Part shown: piece by piece, positions 8,815 through 18,094 of the stretch
Layout of the letters: every line of letters starts with the position of its first letter
How positions within the stretch are numbered: position 1 is the stretch's first letter
Origin: Lewinella sp. IMCC34191
GTDB taxonomy: Bacteria; Bacteroidota; Bacteroidia; Chitinophagales; Saprospiraceae
Direction: 5' to 3'
Length of the DNA: 64,000 nucleotides
Assembly (NCBI RefSeq): GCF_003390935.1
Contig: NZ_QNQZ01000008.1
Span: forward strand, 186,001 to 250,000
Position numbers and translations under genes: made by a program
The notes under the pieces: generated by a model
Databases searched by the model: none
What the model was told of the DNA's origin: nothing
The model's input: only the letters and a program-made list of their open reading frames with translations

Positions 8815-9033
8815 TCAGGCGAAGCCCGCGATCTCCACCTCGTCGGCGTAGTAACCCTGGCGACCTTCCCGCAACCGAAAACGGACCCGGTCGCCCTTAC
8901 GCGGTGGTCGGCCGGCAAGATTTTGCGAGCGAAAATGAAATTCTTCCCGGGTGCCTTCCAGGCGAAGGTACCCGTAGCCCTTATCCACGAGAAAAAACAC
9001 GACGACTCCGATGACGGGTAGGGACGAATCCAT
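8815..9033 (-). CDS. Cold-shock-like OB-fold protein
   Basis: This is a 72-residue small protein. The segment VVFFLVDKGYGYLRLEG resembles RNP1 of cold-shock proteins (KFFN..KGFGFI), and EEFHFRSQNL followed by GDRVRFRLREGRQGYYADEV matches the later beta strands (FVH...; V.F.......G..A..V). It is therefore probably a nucleic-acid-binding OB fold. The ATG at 9033 (MDSSLPVIG) is preferred; the open frame extends to 9159, but the extra 42 residues are low-complexity and do not resemble the family. The gene appears monocistronic. Confidence 0.75.
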   Translation of the reverse strand: MDSSLPVIGVVVFFLVDKGYGYLRLEGTREEFHFRSQNLAGRPPRKGDRVRFRLREGRQGYYADEVEIAGFA

Positions 9034-9275
9034 ATGATGATACGAGACGGAAGCCCGAAATTTTGCGGGCGGCATGGTTTGAGTTGGAGTAAGTAAGGTA
9101 GTCGATACGGATTTGTTCCCTCCGTCGTGGGTGGGTGACCAAAGCAGGCGGAGGGCCACGCTTAGCCCGTTCGGGGCATCGATAGCATAGTCTACCGGCC
9201 GACGAAGTCATACCCGAAGGGAGAAACTCCCGACTAACCGCCTGCCCGTGGGCTAAATCCGGGAGCCACGCACCT

Positions 9276-9283
9276 TATCTTTA
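9276..9283 (+). promoter_or_regulatory. -7-like box (TATCTTTA) 4 nt before porZ
   Basis: TATCTTTA matches seven of the eight positions of TAnnTTTG and ends 4 bases before the porZ ATG. No clear -33 TTTG is seen 20 bases upstream. If used, transcription would start at or very near the start codon. Confidence 0.4.
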
Positions 9284-9287
9284 CCCG

Positions 9288-11663
9288 ATGCCTAGACCGC
9301 TATTTTATCTACTTTTTCTGCTTCCGCTGTCGGCCGCCTTCGGGCAGGTAGACAGCATCGGACAGTGGCGCAGCCTGCAATCCTTTTCCCAGGGGCTTTA
9401 CGTCACCCAAAGCGCGGAGTCCGTTATTTATACCACCGGCGCGGCCGTGTTCTACGTGGATAAGGAGGACCTTAGTTTTACACAGCTGACACGAACCGAG
9501 GGCCTCTCCGGCGGGCGGATCAATATCGTAGAGTACCACCAGCCCACGGAGACCCTGATCATCGTTTACGAAAACAGCACCATCGATCTGCTCCAAAACG
9601 GCCGGTTTTCCACCATTCCCCAGATCGACAACTTTAACTTCAGCGGAGACAAGCGGATTTACGACGTGTCCTTTGCCGAGGACGAAAATACGATCTATCT
9701 CGGGGCGGGTTACGGCGTGTCTTCCCTATCACTGGAAGAAGAGATCTTCAATTTTACCACCTTCACCGGCATTCAAGTGAGTGCGGTGAGCGAATTTGAG
9801 GGACATCTTTATGCCGCTACACCGGAGGGTGTATACCGGGTACCCCTTACCGGCGTCAACATCAACGATTTTGGTACCTGGGAACTGCTGGGTTCCGAGT
9901 ATGGATTCCCCGGCGATTACGCCTCCACTACGCTCACGGAATGGCGTGGTGCCCTCTACTTAGGGGTTGACAAAGACATCTACCAATGGGACGGTGATAC
10001 CGCGCGGCTGCACTTCCGTCCCCCCGCCGCATCGAACGAGTTAAGACAGGTACAGGGCGGACCTAACTATCTGATCGCCGGGTATCGCTGTACCCTAACC
10101 AACTGTGCCGGCCGGGCTGTTTATGCATTGACGGAGGATGCCACCGCGGAAGTCACCCAGATCACCGACTGTGCCTATCTATTCAACAACGGAATCGAAG
10201 ATGAACGAGGCCGATTCTGGTTTGGCGACGGTGCCAATATTGTCAGTATGGTGGACGGCCCGACCGGAAACTGTAACCGACTCAACTATCCCGGCCCCGC
10301 ACGCGACGATAATTTTCGCATCCTCCACGACGGCACCTCCCTGTGGGTTGCGCCGGGTCAGCTGAACGAGAACGGATCGCCCCACTTCGATTACAACGGC
10401 GTGTTTCGTTTGCAGGATGGTAGCTGGGTCAACTACCGGCGGAACGAAATCGCGGCTTTTCGCGGGCAGGACGGACAAATGAACGGGGATGACGATTTCG
10501 CTACCGTGATCGACATCGATTACGATCCCATCAATCGTATTCATTATTTCAGCTCCTTTTTCGAGGGTGTCGTAGCGCGGGACGAAGAAGGTAATTTCAC
10601 GCTCTTTGACGAGTCGAACAGCAGCCTGGAAATCGCACCGGATGCCGGCCCCGGACGGGTACGCGTTGCCGGTGCGGCCACCGATGCCAACGGGTATACC
10701 TACTTCGCGGTGAGCCGGGCCGAGAATAATGGTATCGTGAGCGTGCGCGGACCGGAAGGGGACTGGGTAGCGCTGGGGCAGGACTGTGGGCTTAATATTG
10801 CTTACGATGTCGCGGTGGATCAGAACGGGTACGTCTGGGTCATACATTACGATAGTGGTACGGGTGGACTCACCGTGATCGATACGAACGGCACCCCCCT
10901 CGACCCGAGTGACGATTCGCCATGCCGCACCTTCAATGAATCGAACAGCGCCCTGCCATCCAGCCAGACCCGTAGCATAGCCGTAGACCAGGACAATGCG
11001 ATATGGATAGGGACCGCCGAAGGGGTAGCGGTTTTCAACTGCAACGGACGGCCCAGCGACCCCGAAGGCTGCCGGGCTACCCTCCCCGCGACCGAAGCCG
11101 ACGGGTTCGGCGCTTACCTCTTGGCAAGCGAGGAGGTGCGGACGATCGCCGTTGACGGGGCGAACCGCAAGTGGATGGGAACCAACAGTGGCGCGTTTTT
11201 GCTTTCCGCTAATGGCAGGGAAGAACTGTTGCAATTCAACCGGGGCAATAGCCCACTGCTTGATAATGCGGTACGTACCATCACGATCGATCCCACGACG
11301 GGGACGGTCTACTTCGGCACCGAACTCGGCGTGATCAGTTATGCCGGCAACGCTACCGAGGCAACCGACTTTTTCGATGACGAGTTGACGGTGTTCCCGA
11401 ATCCCGTCGAGCCGGGGTATACCGGTCCCATAGCCATTGACGGGTTGGCGGTCAATGCACGGGTTAAGATCACCGATCTGAGCGGTAAGCTCGTCACCGA
11501 CGGTACCAGTAACGGGGGACGGTTCATCTGGGATGGTAACGACTACAACGGTCGTCGGGTCACCACTGGGGTTTACCTGCTCTTTGCCTCCAGTGGCCAG
11601 AGCACCAATTTCGAGGAGCGGGACTCCGGTAGTGCGGTTGCGAAGATTGTATTCATCCGCTGA
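9288..11663 (+). CDS. porZ: Type IX secretion system surface protein PorZ
   Basis: This 791-residue secreted protein has an N-terminal signal peptide (residues 1-19, LLFLLPLSAAFGQ), then a long two-component-regulator-type beta-propeller region beginning IGQWRSLQSFSQ, with GLSGGRINIVEYHQPTETLI and several IWIGTAEGVAVF-type blades. It ends in a FlgD-like/T9SS C-terminal domain (FPNPVEPG, RFIWDGNDYNGRRVTTGVYLL). This opening and length match PorZ, the component of the surface attachment complex that helps deliver A-LPS to the PorU sortase in Porphyromonas. porU and the other attachment-complex genes are not in the window. The gene is flanked by unrelated housekeeping genes. Confidence 0.88.
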   Translation: MPRPLFYLLFLLPLSAAFGQVDSIGQWRSLQSFSQGLYVTQSAESVIYTTGAAVFYVDKEDLSFTQLTRTEGLSGGRINIVEYHQPTETLIIVYENSTIDLLQNGRFSTIPQIDNFNFSGDKRIYDVSFAEDENTIYLGAGYGVSSLSLEEEIFNFTTFTGIQVSAVSEFEGHLYAATPEGVYRVPLTGVNINDFGTWELLGSEYGFPGDYASTTLTEWRGALYLGVDKDIYQWDGDTARLHFRPPAASNELRQVQGGPNYLIAGYRCTLTNCAGRAVYALTEDATAEVTQITDCAYLFNNGIEDERGRFWFGDGANIVSMVDGPTGNCNRLNYPGPARDDNFRILHDGTSLWVAPGQLNENGSPHFDYNGVFRLQDGSWVNYRRNEIAAFRGQDGQMNGDDDFATVIDIDYDPINRIHYFSSFFEGVVARDEEGNFTLFDESNSSLEIAPDAGPGRVRVAGAATDANGYTYFAVSRAENNGIVSVRGPEGDWVALGQDCGLNIAYDVAVDQNGYVWVIHYDSGTGGLTVIDTNGTPLDPSDDSPCRTFNESNSALPSSQTRSIAVDQDNAIWIGTAEGVAVFNCNGRPSDPEGCRATLPATEADGFGAYLLASEEVRTIAVDGANRKWMGTNSGAFLLSANGREELLQFNRGNSPLLDNAVRTITIDPTTGTVYFGTELGVISYAGNATEATDFFDDELTVFPNPVEPGYTGPIAIDGLAVNARVKITDLSGKLVTDGTSNGGRFIWDGNDYNGRRVTTGVYLLFASSGQSTNFEERDSGSAVAKIVFIR

Positions 11664-11691
11664 GTACGTTCCGGGCCAAGCGAATAGGGGT

Positions 11692-11699
11692 TATCTTCG
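11692..11699 (+). promoter_or_regulatory. -7-like box (TATCTTCG) 5 nt before the 11705 gene
   Basis: TATCTTCG is a one-mismatch TAnnTTTG box that ends 5 bases before the ATG at 11705. It lies in the short gap after porZ and implies a separate, very short-leader or leaderless transcript. Confidence 0.4.
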
Positions 11700-11704
11700 C
11701 TGCA

Positions 11705-12199
11705 ATGGCTCCCGACTTCCACTTTCGTGCCGATCACCCCGATCCCGGTACTACCCGATGGCTTCATATTTGCTTCTACCTCGGTGCGGTCCTGCTTGCC
11801 ATAGCGGGGGTGTACGAATTATACCTCTACGCCACGCACTGGTCAGCCGGTGAGGACAGCAGCCATTTATGGATGCTGATTTTGGGTGTCATATACCTGG
11901 TCGTGGCCGGATTGGTTGCCTATGCTACCTATAACCACGGTGGGAGCGGCGAGATCCCCCCCGAAAGGTTCGTGCGGATTCAGGACGGCGTGATGACGTA
12001 TCAGCTGGACCAATTACAGAAAGAGCAGAAAATACGATTAGCGAACGTCCGATCGGTCCACCGACCAACGGTTCGGGACCTTGTCCTGGAATTGACAGAC
12101 GGCCGTCGGGTGACATTGCCCGTCTACCTCATCGATGAGGAGGAGAAACAACGGGAACTGGAGGTATTCCTCACCCGTTCCGCCTCGTCGCAGGCTTAA
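11705..12199 (+). CDS. Hypothetical membrane protein with PH-like C-terminal domain
   Basis: This 164-residue protein has two predicted membrane helices (about residues 20-42 and 55-75), followed by a soluble domain (VRIQDGVMTYQLDQLQKEQKIRLANVRS split around residue 95-120) whose strand pattern resembles bacterial pleckstrin-homology-like domains. Function unknown. It lies 41 bases downstream of porZ on the same strand and its stop overlaps the convergent rlmN stop by 4 bases. The start is the first ATG after the -7-like box. Confidence 0.75.
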   Translation: MAPDFHFRADHPDPGTTRWLHICFYLGAVLLAIAGVYELYLYATHWSAGEDSSHLWMLILGVIYLVVAGLVAYATYNHGGSGEIPPERFVRIQDGVMTYQLDQLQKEQKIRLANVRSVHRPTVRDLVLELTDGRRVTLPVYLIDEEEKQRELEVFLTRSASSQA

Positions 12200-13257
12200 T
12201 CCTTGTTGGCGAGTTGTCCGCAGGCCGCATCGATATCCTTGCCCCGGCTTCTGCGCACGGTTACCATGACCCCACGATCCCGCAGGTAACGGGCGAAGTC
12301 ATCGATCCGGTGCTCCGTTGATTTCAGGAACGGGGCGTTGTCGATGGGATTGTACTCGATAATATTCACCATGCTGGGCACGCGCTGGCATATCTGGTAG
12401 AGTCGCTCTGCGTCGTCCAGGCCGTCGTTGAAGTTCTGGAAGGTGATGTACTCGAAACCGATCCGCTTTTTTGTCTGGGCGTAGAAATACTCCAGGCTTT
12501 CAATAATCGCTTCCAGGTTATTCGACTCATTGATGGGCATAATTTCGTTCCGCTTCACGTCGTCGGCGGCGTGCAGGCTAAGGGCGAGGTTCACCTTGGT
12601 GTCTTCATCGGCGAGCTTCCTGATCATTTTAGCGATACCGGCGGTGGATACCGTCAACCGGCGCGGGGCCATGTGGAGGCCATTGTGGCTGGTAATGCGA
12701 TCGATGCTTCCTACTACCTCGCGGAAGGCGAGCAGGGGTTCGCCCATACCCATGTAAACAATGTTGGTGAGCGGTTTCCCATAGGCTTCCAGACACTGCT
12801 CGTTCACCAGGTAGACCTGGTCGTATATCTCGGCGGCGGTCAGATTCCGCAGGCGTTTCATGCGACCGGTAGCGCAAAAGGTGCAGGACAGGCTGCAGCC
12901 CACCTGGCTGGAGACGCAAACCGTGAAGCGATCGTCGTCAGCCACGGGAATGAGGACGGATTCGATGAGGTGCCCGTCGTGCAGGCGAAAGCGGCTCTTG
13001 ATGGTACCGTCGTTGCTGCGCTGCGCTTTATCGAGCGTGATGACGGGCAGGCTATACCGCTCCTTCAGCTTTTCCCGCAGGGGAATTGACAGGTTGGTCA
13101 TCTCGTCGAAGGTGCGGGCGCCTTTCTGCCAAAGCCATTCGTAAATCTGCTTGGCGCGGTACTTCTTTTCCCCGGCCAGAATGAGTTGAGAGGTCAGTTC
13201 TTCCAGACTAAGGGAACGAATATCGGGTAAGGTGGCGGTAAGTGGGCTGGCGGACAT
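12196..13257 (-). CDS. rlmN: 23S rRNA (adenine(2503)-C(2))-methyltransferase RlmN
   Basis: This 353-residue radical-SAM enzyme methylates C2 of A2503 in 23S rRNA and A37 in some tRNAs. The radical SAM cysteines are in CSLSCTFCATG (about residues 121, 125, 128). The conserved mechanistic cysteines are near residue 114 (FTVCVSSQVG) and near the C-terminus (DAACGQL). Other family motifs are NIVYMGMGEPLLA, GLHMAPRRLTVSTAG and NLALSLHAADD. Start ATG at 13257 is chosen over a TTG at 13266. Length is normal for the family. The neighbours are unrelated. Confidence 0.97.
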   Translation of the reverse strand: MSASPLTATLPDIRSLSLEELTSQLILAGEKKYRAKQIYEWLWQKGARTFDEMTNLSIPLREKLKERYSLPVITLDKAQRSNDGTIKSRFRLHDGHLIESVLIPVADDDRFTVCVSSQVGCSLSCTFCATGRMKRLRNLTAAEIYDQVYLVNEQCLEAYGKPLTNIVYMGMGEPLLAFREVVGSIDRITSHNGLHMAPRRLTVSTAGIAKMIRKLADEDTKVNLALSLHAADDVKRNEIMPINESNNLEAIIESLEYFYAQTKKRIGFEYITFQNFNDGLDDAERLYQICQRVPSMVNIIEYNPIDNAPFLKSTEHRIDDFARYLRDRGVMVTVRRSRGKDIDAACGQLANKD

Positions 13258-13360
13258 AGGAGGCAAACGCCCGTGCCCCGCTCGCGGTTGAGGGCCAACC
13301 CTATCTGCGGAGTCTTGTTACATTACGCCGGACAGCCCCCGGCCACTCGCCTTATTAGAT

Positions 13361-14227
13361 ATGCAGTTACCGCCAAACCATCTTGACCTTTACGAACAGG
13401 CCCTCCGGTACGACCGGGTGGGGGACCCGTATACGGCCGTCAAGTTGTTGAAGAAGGTAACGCGCATCGTCCCGGAATGGGCGGATGCCTTCCGGAGCCT
13501 GGCCGTGATCTATTCCCGGCGTCAGGAGTGGAAGCCGGCTATTCATTACTGGAGCAAAACCGTTGCGCTCGACGCCGACGACCGCGAGGCCTGGTGGCAA
13601 TTGGGGCTGGCCGCTATTCCCCTGAAAAGAATGCGTACCGCCCAAACGGTATGGGCAAAGTTTGGCTTTGATAAGCTTTCCCATAAGGACCCTCTCGGCT
13701 TGCAGTTGAAGCACGCCGACGGCTACGAAATCCTGTGGATGCAGCCCCTCGACGCCGCCCGGGGACGCATTGTGAGTATTCCGCATCCGGGAAGCGGCAT
13801 GCGGTACCGGGACCTGATGCTGTACGATCGCCGTGGCCAGAAGGGCTATAATGTCATCGCTCGCCGCCGGGTCCCGATATTTCAGGCGGTCACGCGGCTG
13901 AAGCGGTCGCCGTACCAGACCTTCAGCTGTCTGCTGCACACGAGTGAGGTGGAACCGATCGAGCAACTGGAGCAGCTTTGTTACGACGCCGGTCTGGGTT
14001 TCGAAGTGTGGAGTAACGCTACACGGGCCGTCCAGCAAAAGGCAGCCAACGCCACCGAGGAGGAGCGGCGGGCCTTCCCCGAATATTACAGTGATTTACT
14101 GCCGCGTCCCGAAACGGGGACGAGCCTGGTGGCCATTGCCGCTATTCATCCGGCCGAAGTAGAACGGGTTCTCAATGATTGGCAGATCATTTCACTGCAG
14201 CAATATTCCGATCTGCGGGCTTACTGA
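13361..14227 (+). CDS. TPR-domain protein of unknown function
   Basis: This 288-residue protein has about three tetratricopeptide repeats in residues 5-105 (DLYEQALRYDRVGDPYTAVK, PEWADAFRSLAVIYSRRQ, WKPAIHYWSKTVALDADDRE). The remainder (110-288) has no motif I recognise; it contains YHDL-type conserved-looking segments (MLYDRRGQKGYN, AFPEYYSDLLPRP). No signal peptide, so probably cytoplasmic. The 3' end overlaps the convergent MerR-family gene by 41 bases. Confidence 0.72.
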   Translation: MQLPPNHLDLYEQALRYDRVGDPYTAVKLLKKVTRIVPEWADAFRSLAVIYSRRQEWKPAIHYWSKTVALDADDREAWWQLGLAAIPLKRMRTAQTVWAKFGFDKLSHKDPLGLQLKHADGYEILWMQPLDAARGRIVSIPHPGSGMRYRDLMLYDRRGQKGYNVIARRRVPIFQAVTRLKRSPYQTFSCLLHTSEVEPIEQLEQLCYDAGLGFEVWSNATRAVQQKAANATEEERRAFPEYYSDLLPRPETGTSLVAIAAIHPAEVERVLNDWQIISLQQYSDLRAY

Positions 14228-15104
14228 GTTCATCTACGAAAATCAGCACCTCGCGTAACCCACCCACCGGAATGACCCGCTCGAAGGCGCTCAGGTCATG
14301 CAGCGTTGACTGGTAACCGGAGAGGACCAGTTGTGACTCCTGGCAGTGATGCAGTACTTCCCGGACCAGACTCTCTACGGGTTTGGCGACGTAGGTGCTG
14401 GATAGTATCGTGAAGAGATAGTCGGTCTGGTAGGTCTTACAGGCATCCCCGAGATCCGCCGGAGAAACGTTCCCACCCAGGTAAAGCACGGGGACATCCC
14501 GCCGCCGCAGGAGGTACTGGATGAACAACATGCTCAGTTCCTGCCGCTCTTCCTCGGGTAGAAAGAGGGTGAAGGACGGCAGGTCTTCCCGGCTGTTCGG
14601 TGGCAACCGGTCGGTGGCGGCCAGTACCTTTTGGCGAATGAGACAGGCCACGAAGTTTTCGTGCACCGCCGTGATCGAGCCGGTGAAGTAGAGGACACCC
14701 AGCTTATCGAGGAGGGGATATACCACCTCCATCATGGTTTCCTCAAAGCCCCGCTGCTCTATATTCATGTCTAGAATGAGGCCGAATTTCTCGGCATCCA
14801 TTTCCAGGGTCGACAGCGTGAGGGCATCAAGGCGGGTGTCCGAGCTGATGTTCAGGGAAGAGAGGGAAGCCACTTCGCTGGCCCGCTCCTCCGAACTCAT
14901 GGCCGCGATCCGGCTGATGCGAAAGCCGTTTCGATTCAGCAGGGCGACGTTGTACAGCTCCCGCAAATCTTCTTCCAAATAGAACCGGACATTGTGCTGG
15001 CTGCGGCGGGCGACAATTATATCATAGCGTTGTTCCCAGGCGCGCAGGGTGTGTGCCCGTATGCCCGTAAGTTTCTCAACGTCAGTGATGGAATAGACCG
15101 CCAA
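14187..15104 (-). CDS. MerR-family transcriptional regulator with B12-binding-like domain
   Basis: This 305-residue regulator has an N-terminal MerR winged helix (YSITDVEKLTGIRAHTLRAW, residues 4-23) and a C-terminal region (about 95-300) with the layout of CarH/LitR: a helical bundle followed by a cobalamin-binding Rossmann fold (VPVLYLGGNVSPADLGDACK). The cobalamin-ligand motif DxHxxG is absent: the equivalent segment reads LPEEERQELSML (residues 182-193), and the bundle EH pair reads HEN. It is therefore likely B12-independent. Start TTG at 15104 is inferred from the MerR domain; the frame extends to 15194. No carotenoid genes are adjacent, unlike many family members. Confidence 0.82.
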   Translation of the reverse strand: MAVYSITDVEKLTGIRAHTLRAWEQRYDIIVARRSQHNVRFYLEEDLRELYNVALLNRNGFRISRIAAMSSEERASEVASLSSLNISSDTRLDALTLSTLEMDAEKFGLILDMNIEQRGFEETMMEVVYPLLDKLGVLYFTGSITAVHENFVACLIRQKVLAATDRLPPNSREDLPSFTLFLPEEERQELSMLFIQYLLRRRDVPVLYLGGNVSPADLGDACKTYQTDYLFTILSSTYVAKPVESLVREVLHHCQESQLVLSGYQSTLHDLSAFERVIPVGGLREVLIFVDELSKPADRNIAAVK

Positions 15105-15272
15105 AGGGATTGCTGTATGTGATGATAGTGCCTGAATCGAAGCGTGTGCGCCTAACACTACCCCAAAAGAATGGTTCAGTTGGCCGGGCGGCACAACCTT
15201 AGCCGGCTATGTGGTATTTTTCCGCCTAGCCACGGTGACGGTTCGTGTCGTCATGCACCCAATATCAGCCAT

Positions 15273-18092
15273 ATGCGACTATCTCTACTCTTCATTGTCC
15301 TTCTTTTCGCCCTGTCGATAAGCGCCCAGGATTGCTTTTATCAACTGCGGCTTACCGACAGCGAAGGGGACGGCTGGAACGGGGCGGCGCTAGTCGTTCG
15401 AAACGGTGGCGAATCCGCAACCTACACCCTGGACGCCACCAACGATGATGGCTTGAGTCGGGTCTTCTACCTCCCGGTTGCTAACGGTCAAACGGTGACC
15501 CTGGATTACACCACCGGAGCCTTTCCCGACGAGGTGGGGTTCTCTATCTTAGACAATAACGATAGTCTTATCTACGAAGTGACGGCGCCGGACACCGATC
15601 CGGCACTTGCCTCCTTCACCGTGGCTTGTCGTTCCTGCGCTCCGCCGCCCTTTTCTTCCATCGATGTGTACCGCGTTCGGTACAACAGCGTGGACATTCG
15701 ATTCCGCTCGACGCCGGGCGATCCGACCTACCGCATCGAGTACGGGCCCGATGACTTCGATCCGGCCACGGACGCCGGTACCGAGATTACGACCCAGGAT
15801 ACCATGGTGCGGGTAACGGGGCTGAGCTCACTGAGCGTATACCAATTTTACATTTCTACAATTTGCAGCGATCCGTCCGATACCACGGTTCGGCGGGGAC
15901 CCTTTCGTATACGAACGCAGATCCAGAAAGACATCGGGATCACCTCGCTGGTCCGCCCGGTGACCCGGTGCCAGCCGAGCACGAACGACTCGGTTACGGT
16001 GGGCATTACCAATTTCGGCGGGGAAGCCCAGCAATTTTTCCGGCTTGACTTCACCGTGAACGGTCAGCCCGGCGGGGTTAATATGCCCTTCGACGGTATC
16101 TACACCGGGGTGGTGGGCGTGGACAGCACGAAGTTCTTCACCTTCGATGCCCAGGCCGATCTGCGGCAACCCGGATTTTACGAATTCCAGATCTTTACAA
16201 TGCTGGAAGAGGACCAAGACCTCAGCAACGATACGCTGACGGCATCCGTCGTCAGCCTGCCCGTTATTACCCAGTATCCGTACTTCCAGGACTTTGAAGG
16301 AGGTGATGGCTTCTGGTTCCCCAGCCAGGGCGGGCGAGGACCTTCCAGCTGGTCGCTTGCCGCACCGCGCGGACAACGGATCGACCGGGCGGGCTCCGGC
16401 GACGTTGCTTTCGTCACGAATGCTCAAGGGCAGTATAACGATGACGAACTGAGCTACCTGGAATCGCCCTGTTTCAACTTTTCCGGCCTGGAGGAGGCAC
16501 CCTACCTTTCTTTCCTGCTGTCGGTCGACACCGAGGAGGAGTTCGACGGGCTGTACCTGGAAGCCAGTACGGACGGAGGCGAAACCTGGGAGATCGTAGA
16601 GCGCAATTCCACCGGCGTCAATTGGTACAACAACGGCCTTCAGCAGCAATGGGACGGTAACGGCGGCTTCGGCGAGGGCTATTCCCTGGTGGGGCAGCAA
16701 CTCCGGGAATACGCCGGCGAGGACCAGGTGCGGCTACGTTTCGTTTTCCGCAGCGATGGCGATACCCGGCGCGAAGGCGTAGCGATTGACAACATCCGCC
16801 TGACCGACAGGCCGATGGTTGATTACGCCGTTACCCGGGTAGGGCTGATCAACGAGGCGAACTGCTTCAATGAGTTCGACACCGTGCAGATCAGGCTGGC
16901 CAGATTGGGGCAGCAGGCCGTTGAAAACGTGAATGTCTATTACTCCCTCAACGGCGATCCCGCCGTGGTGGAGCAGGCACCCGCTCCCCAGACCTACGGG
17001 CAGCAGCAGACCTATAATTTTGACGTCCGCCTACAGTTTGGCAGCGCATCCCGGCAGCGGAATCGCCTGGTCGCCTGGGTGGAGGCCGAGGGCGACAGCG
17101 CAACGTACAACGACACTGTTGTCTACCGCTTTCAGCTCGCTCAGCCCGTTCCGTTCCTCGCCGATTTCGAGGACCGGCGCGTTCCCCGTTCGTGGGAATT
17201 AGATTCGGATATCGTCATCGCCGAGCGGCCGGGCAGTCCTTCCGTTGCGCTCACCGATAACCTGAGCGAACAGGATACCTTCATGCGCTTCACTACGGCC
17301 AATTACGGGCCATTGGAGGCCGGCGACGAACTGGTGTTCACTTTCCGTCAGCGCGATGCGGACGGGAACCCCGTGACCGGCGGCATCACCCGGCTACAGG
17401 TCGATGGTAGCGTAGGATGCGGCACGCTCCTGCCTACTTTGGTGAACGAGGCCAATCCCCCCGATTCCACTTTCGTCATCTCCCTCGACGAGTACGCCGG
17501 AGAGAATATGTACTTTGATTTTCTGGTCGAGTGGGCGACGGGTGATTACTACGTGATCATCGATGACATTTCGGTACGCCGGTGTCCCGCCGATCTGAAC
17601 CTGCGCTACACTACCGCACCCCCTTCCGGCGTATTCGCGGACGATGGCACGGCCTACGTATTAGCCGGGGCCGGTCTGGCGCCCTACAGCTATTCCTGGA
17701 GTAACGGTGACACGACCCAGTCGGCGGATAGCCTGAGCGTAGCTGCTTACTCCGTGACGGTTACGGATGCGATCGGGTGTTCCGATTCGCTTGATCTGGA
17801 AGTGGACCTGATGGCCGTATCCACCAGCGATCCGGACGCCTTGCTGGAGAACTTGGAAGCCTTTCCGAACCCGACTGCCGACCGGGTAAATCTACGACTA
17901 CGGCTTCCCGGTCCGTTGGCCCTCGGACTCGAGGTGTACGACGGTAGCGGACGCCGCATCGAGCAACGGTCGATCGGGCAATCCGGAACCCTGGACGCTG
18001 TTGTCGACTTGACTGACCGGGCGCCGGGGATTTACCTCATCCGCGTATGGGCCGGGGAGGCGACCCGAACGATACGCGTCATAAAGAGGTAA
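15273..18092 (+). CDS. Secreted T9SS cargo protein with FN3 and concanavalin-like modules
   Basis: This 939-residue surface or secreted protein starts with a signal peptide (MRLSLLFIVLLFALSISAQ). An N-terminal beta domain (QLRLTDSEGDGWNGAALVV) is followed by a fibronectin type III module at about 130-220 (VDIRFRSTPGDPTYRIEY ... GLSSLSVYQFYISTICS), CARDB-like segments, a MAM/jelly-roll-like region (YFQDFEGGDGFW ... AIDNIRLTDR), and a C-terminal T9SS type-A sorting domain (LEAFPNPTADRV ... APGIYLIRVW). The start was moved to 15273 because the upstream codons do not form a signal peptide. Likely an adhesin or matrix protein; no catalytic motif seen. Confidence 0.88.
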   Translation: MRLSLLFIVLLFALSISAQDCFYQLRLTDSEGDGWNGAALVVRNGGESATYTLDATNDDGLSRVFYLPVANGQTVTLDYTTGAFPDEVGFSILDNNDSLIYEVTAPDTDPALASFTVACRSCAPPPFSSIDVYRVRYNSVDIRFRSTPGDPTYRIEYGPDDFDPATDAGTEITTQDTMVRVTGLSSLSVYQFYISTICSDPSDTTVRRGPFRIRTQIQKDIGITSLVRPVTRCQPSTNDSVTVGITNFGGEAQQFFRLDFTVNGQPGGVNMPFDGIYTGVVGVDSTKFFTFDAQADLRQPGFYEFQIFTMLEEDQDLSNDTLTASVVSLPVITQYPYFQDFEGGDGFWFPSQGGRGPSSWSLAAPRGQRIDRAGSGDVAFVTNAQGQYNDDELSYLESPCFNFSGLEEAPYLSFLLSVDTEEEFDGLYLEASTDGGETWEIVERNSTGVNWYNNGLQQQWDGNGGFGEGYSLVGQQLREYAGEDQVRLRFVFRSDGDTRREGVAIDNIRLTDRPMVDYAVTRVGLINEANCFNEFDTVQIRLARLGQQAVENVNVYYSLNGDPAVVEQAPAPQTYGQQQTYNFDVRLQFGSASRQRNRLVAWVEAEGDSATYNDTVVYRFQLAQPVPFLADFEDRRVPRSWELDSDIVIAERPGSPSVALTDNLSEQDTFMRFTTANYGPLEAGDELVFTFRQRDADGNPVTGGITRLQVDGSVGCGTLLPTLVNEANPPDSTFVISLDEYAGENMYFDFLVEWATGDYYVIIDDISVRRCPADLNLRYTTAPPSGVFADDGTAYVLAGAGLAPYSYSWSNGDTTQSADSLSVAAYSVTVTDAIGCSDSLDLEVDLMAVSTSDPDALLENLEAFPNPTADRVNLRLRLPGPLALGLEVYDGSGRRIEQRSIGQSGTLDAVVDLTDRAPGIYLIRVWAGEATRTIRVIKR

Positions 18093-18094
18093 GC

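Noticed and set aside
10179-11234. 351-codon minus-strand open frame opposite porZ
   Set aside because: Covered by the clearly coding porZ frame; no recognisable domain or start context.
14187-15104. CarH-type light sensor
   Set aside because: The cobalamin-binding histidine motif is absent and no carotenoid or photolyase gene is adjacent; the photolyase lies about 24 kb away.
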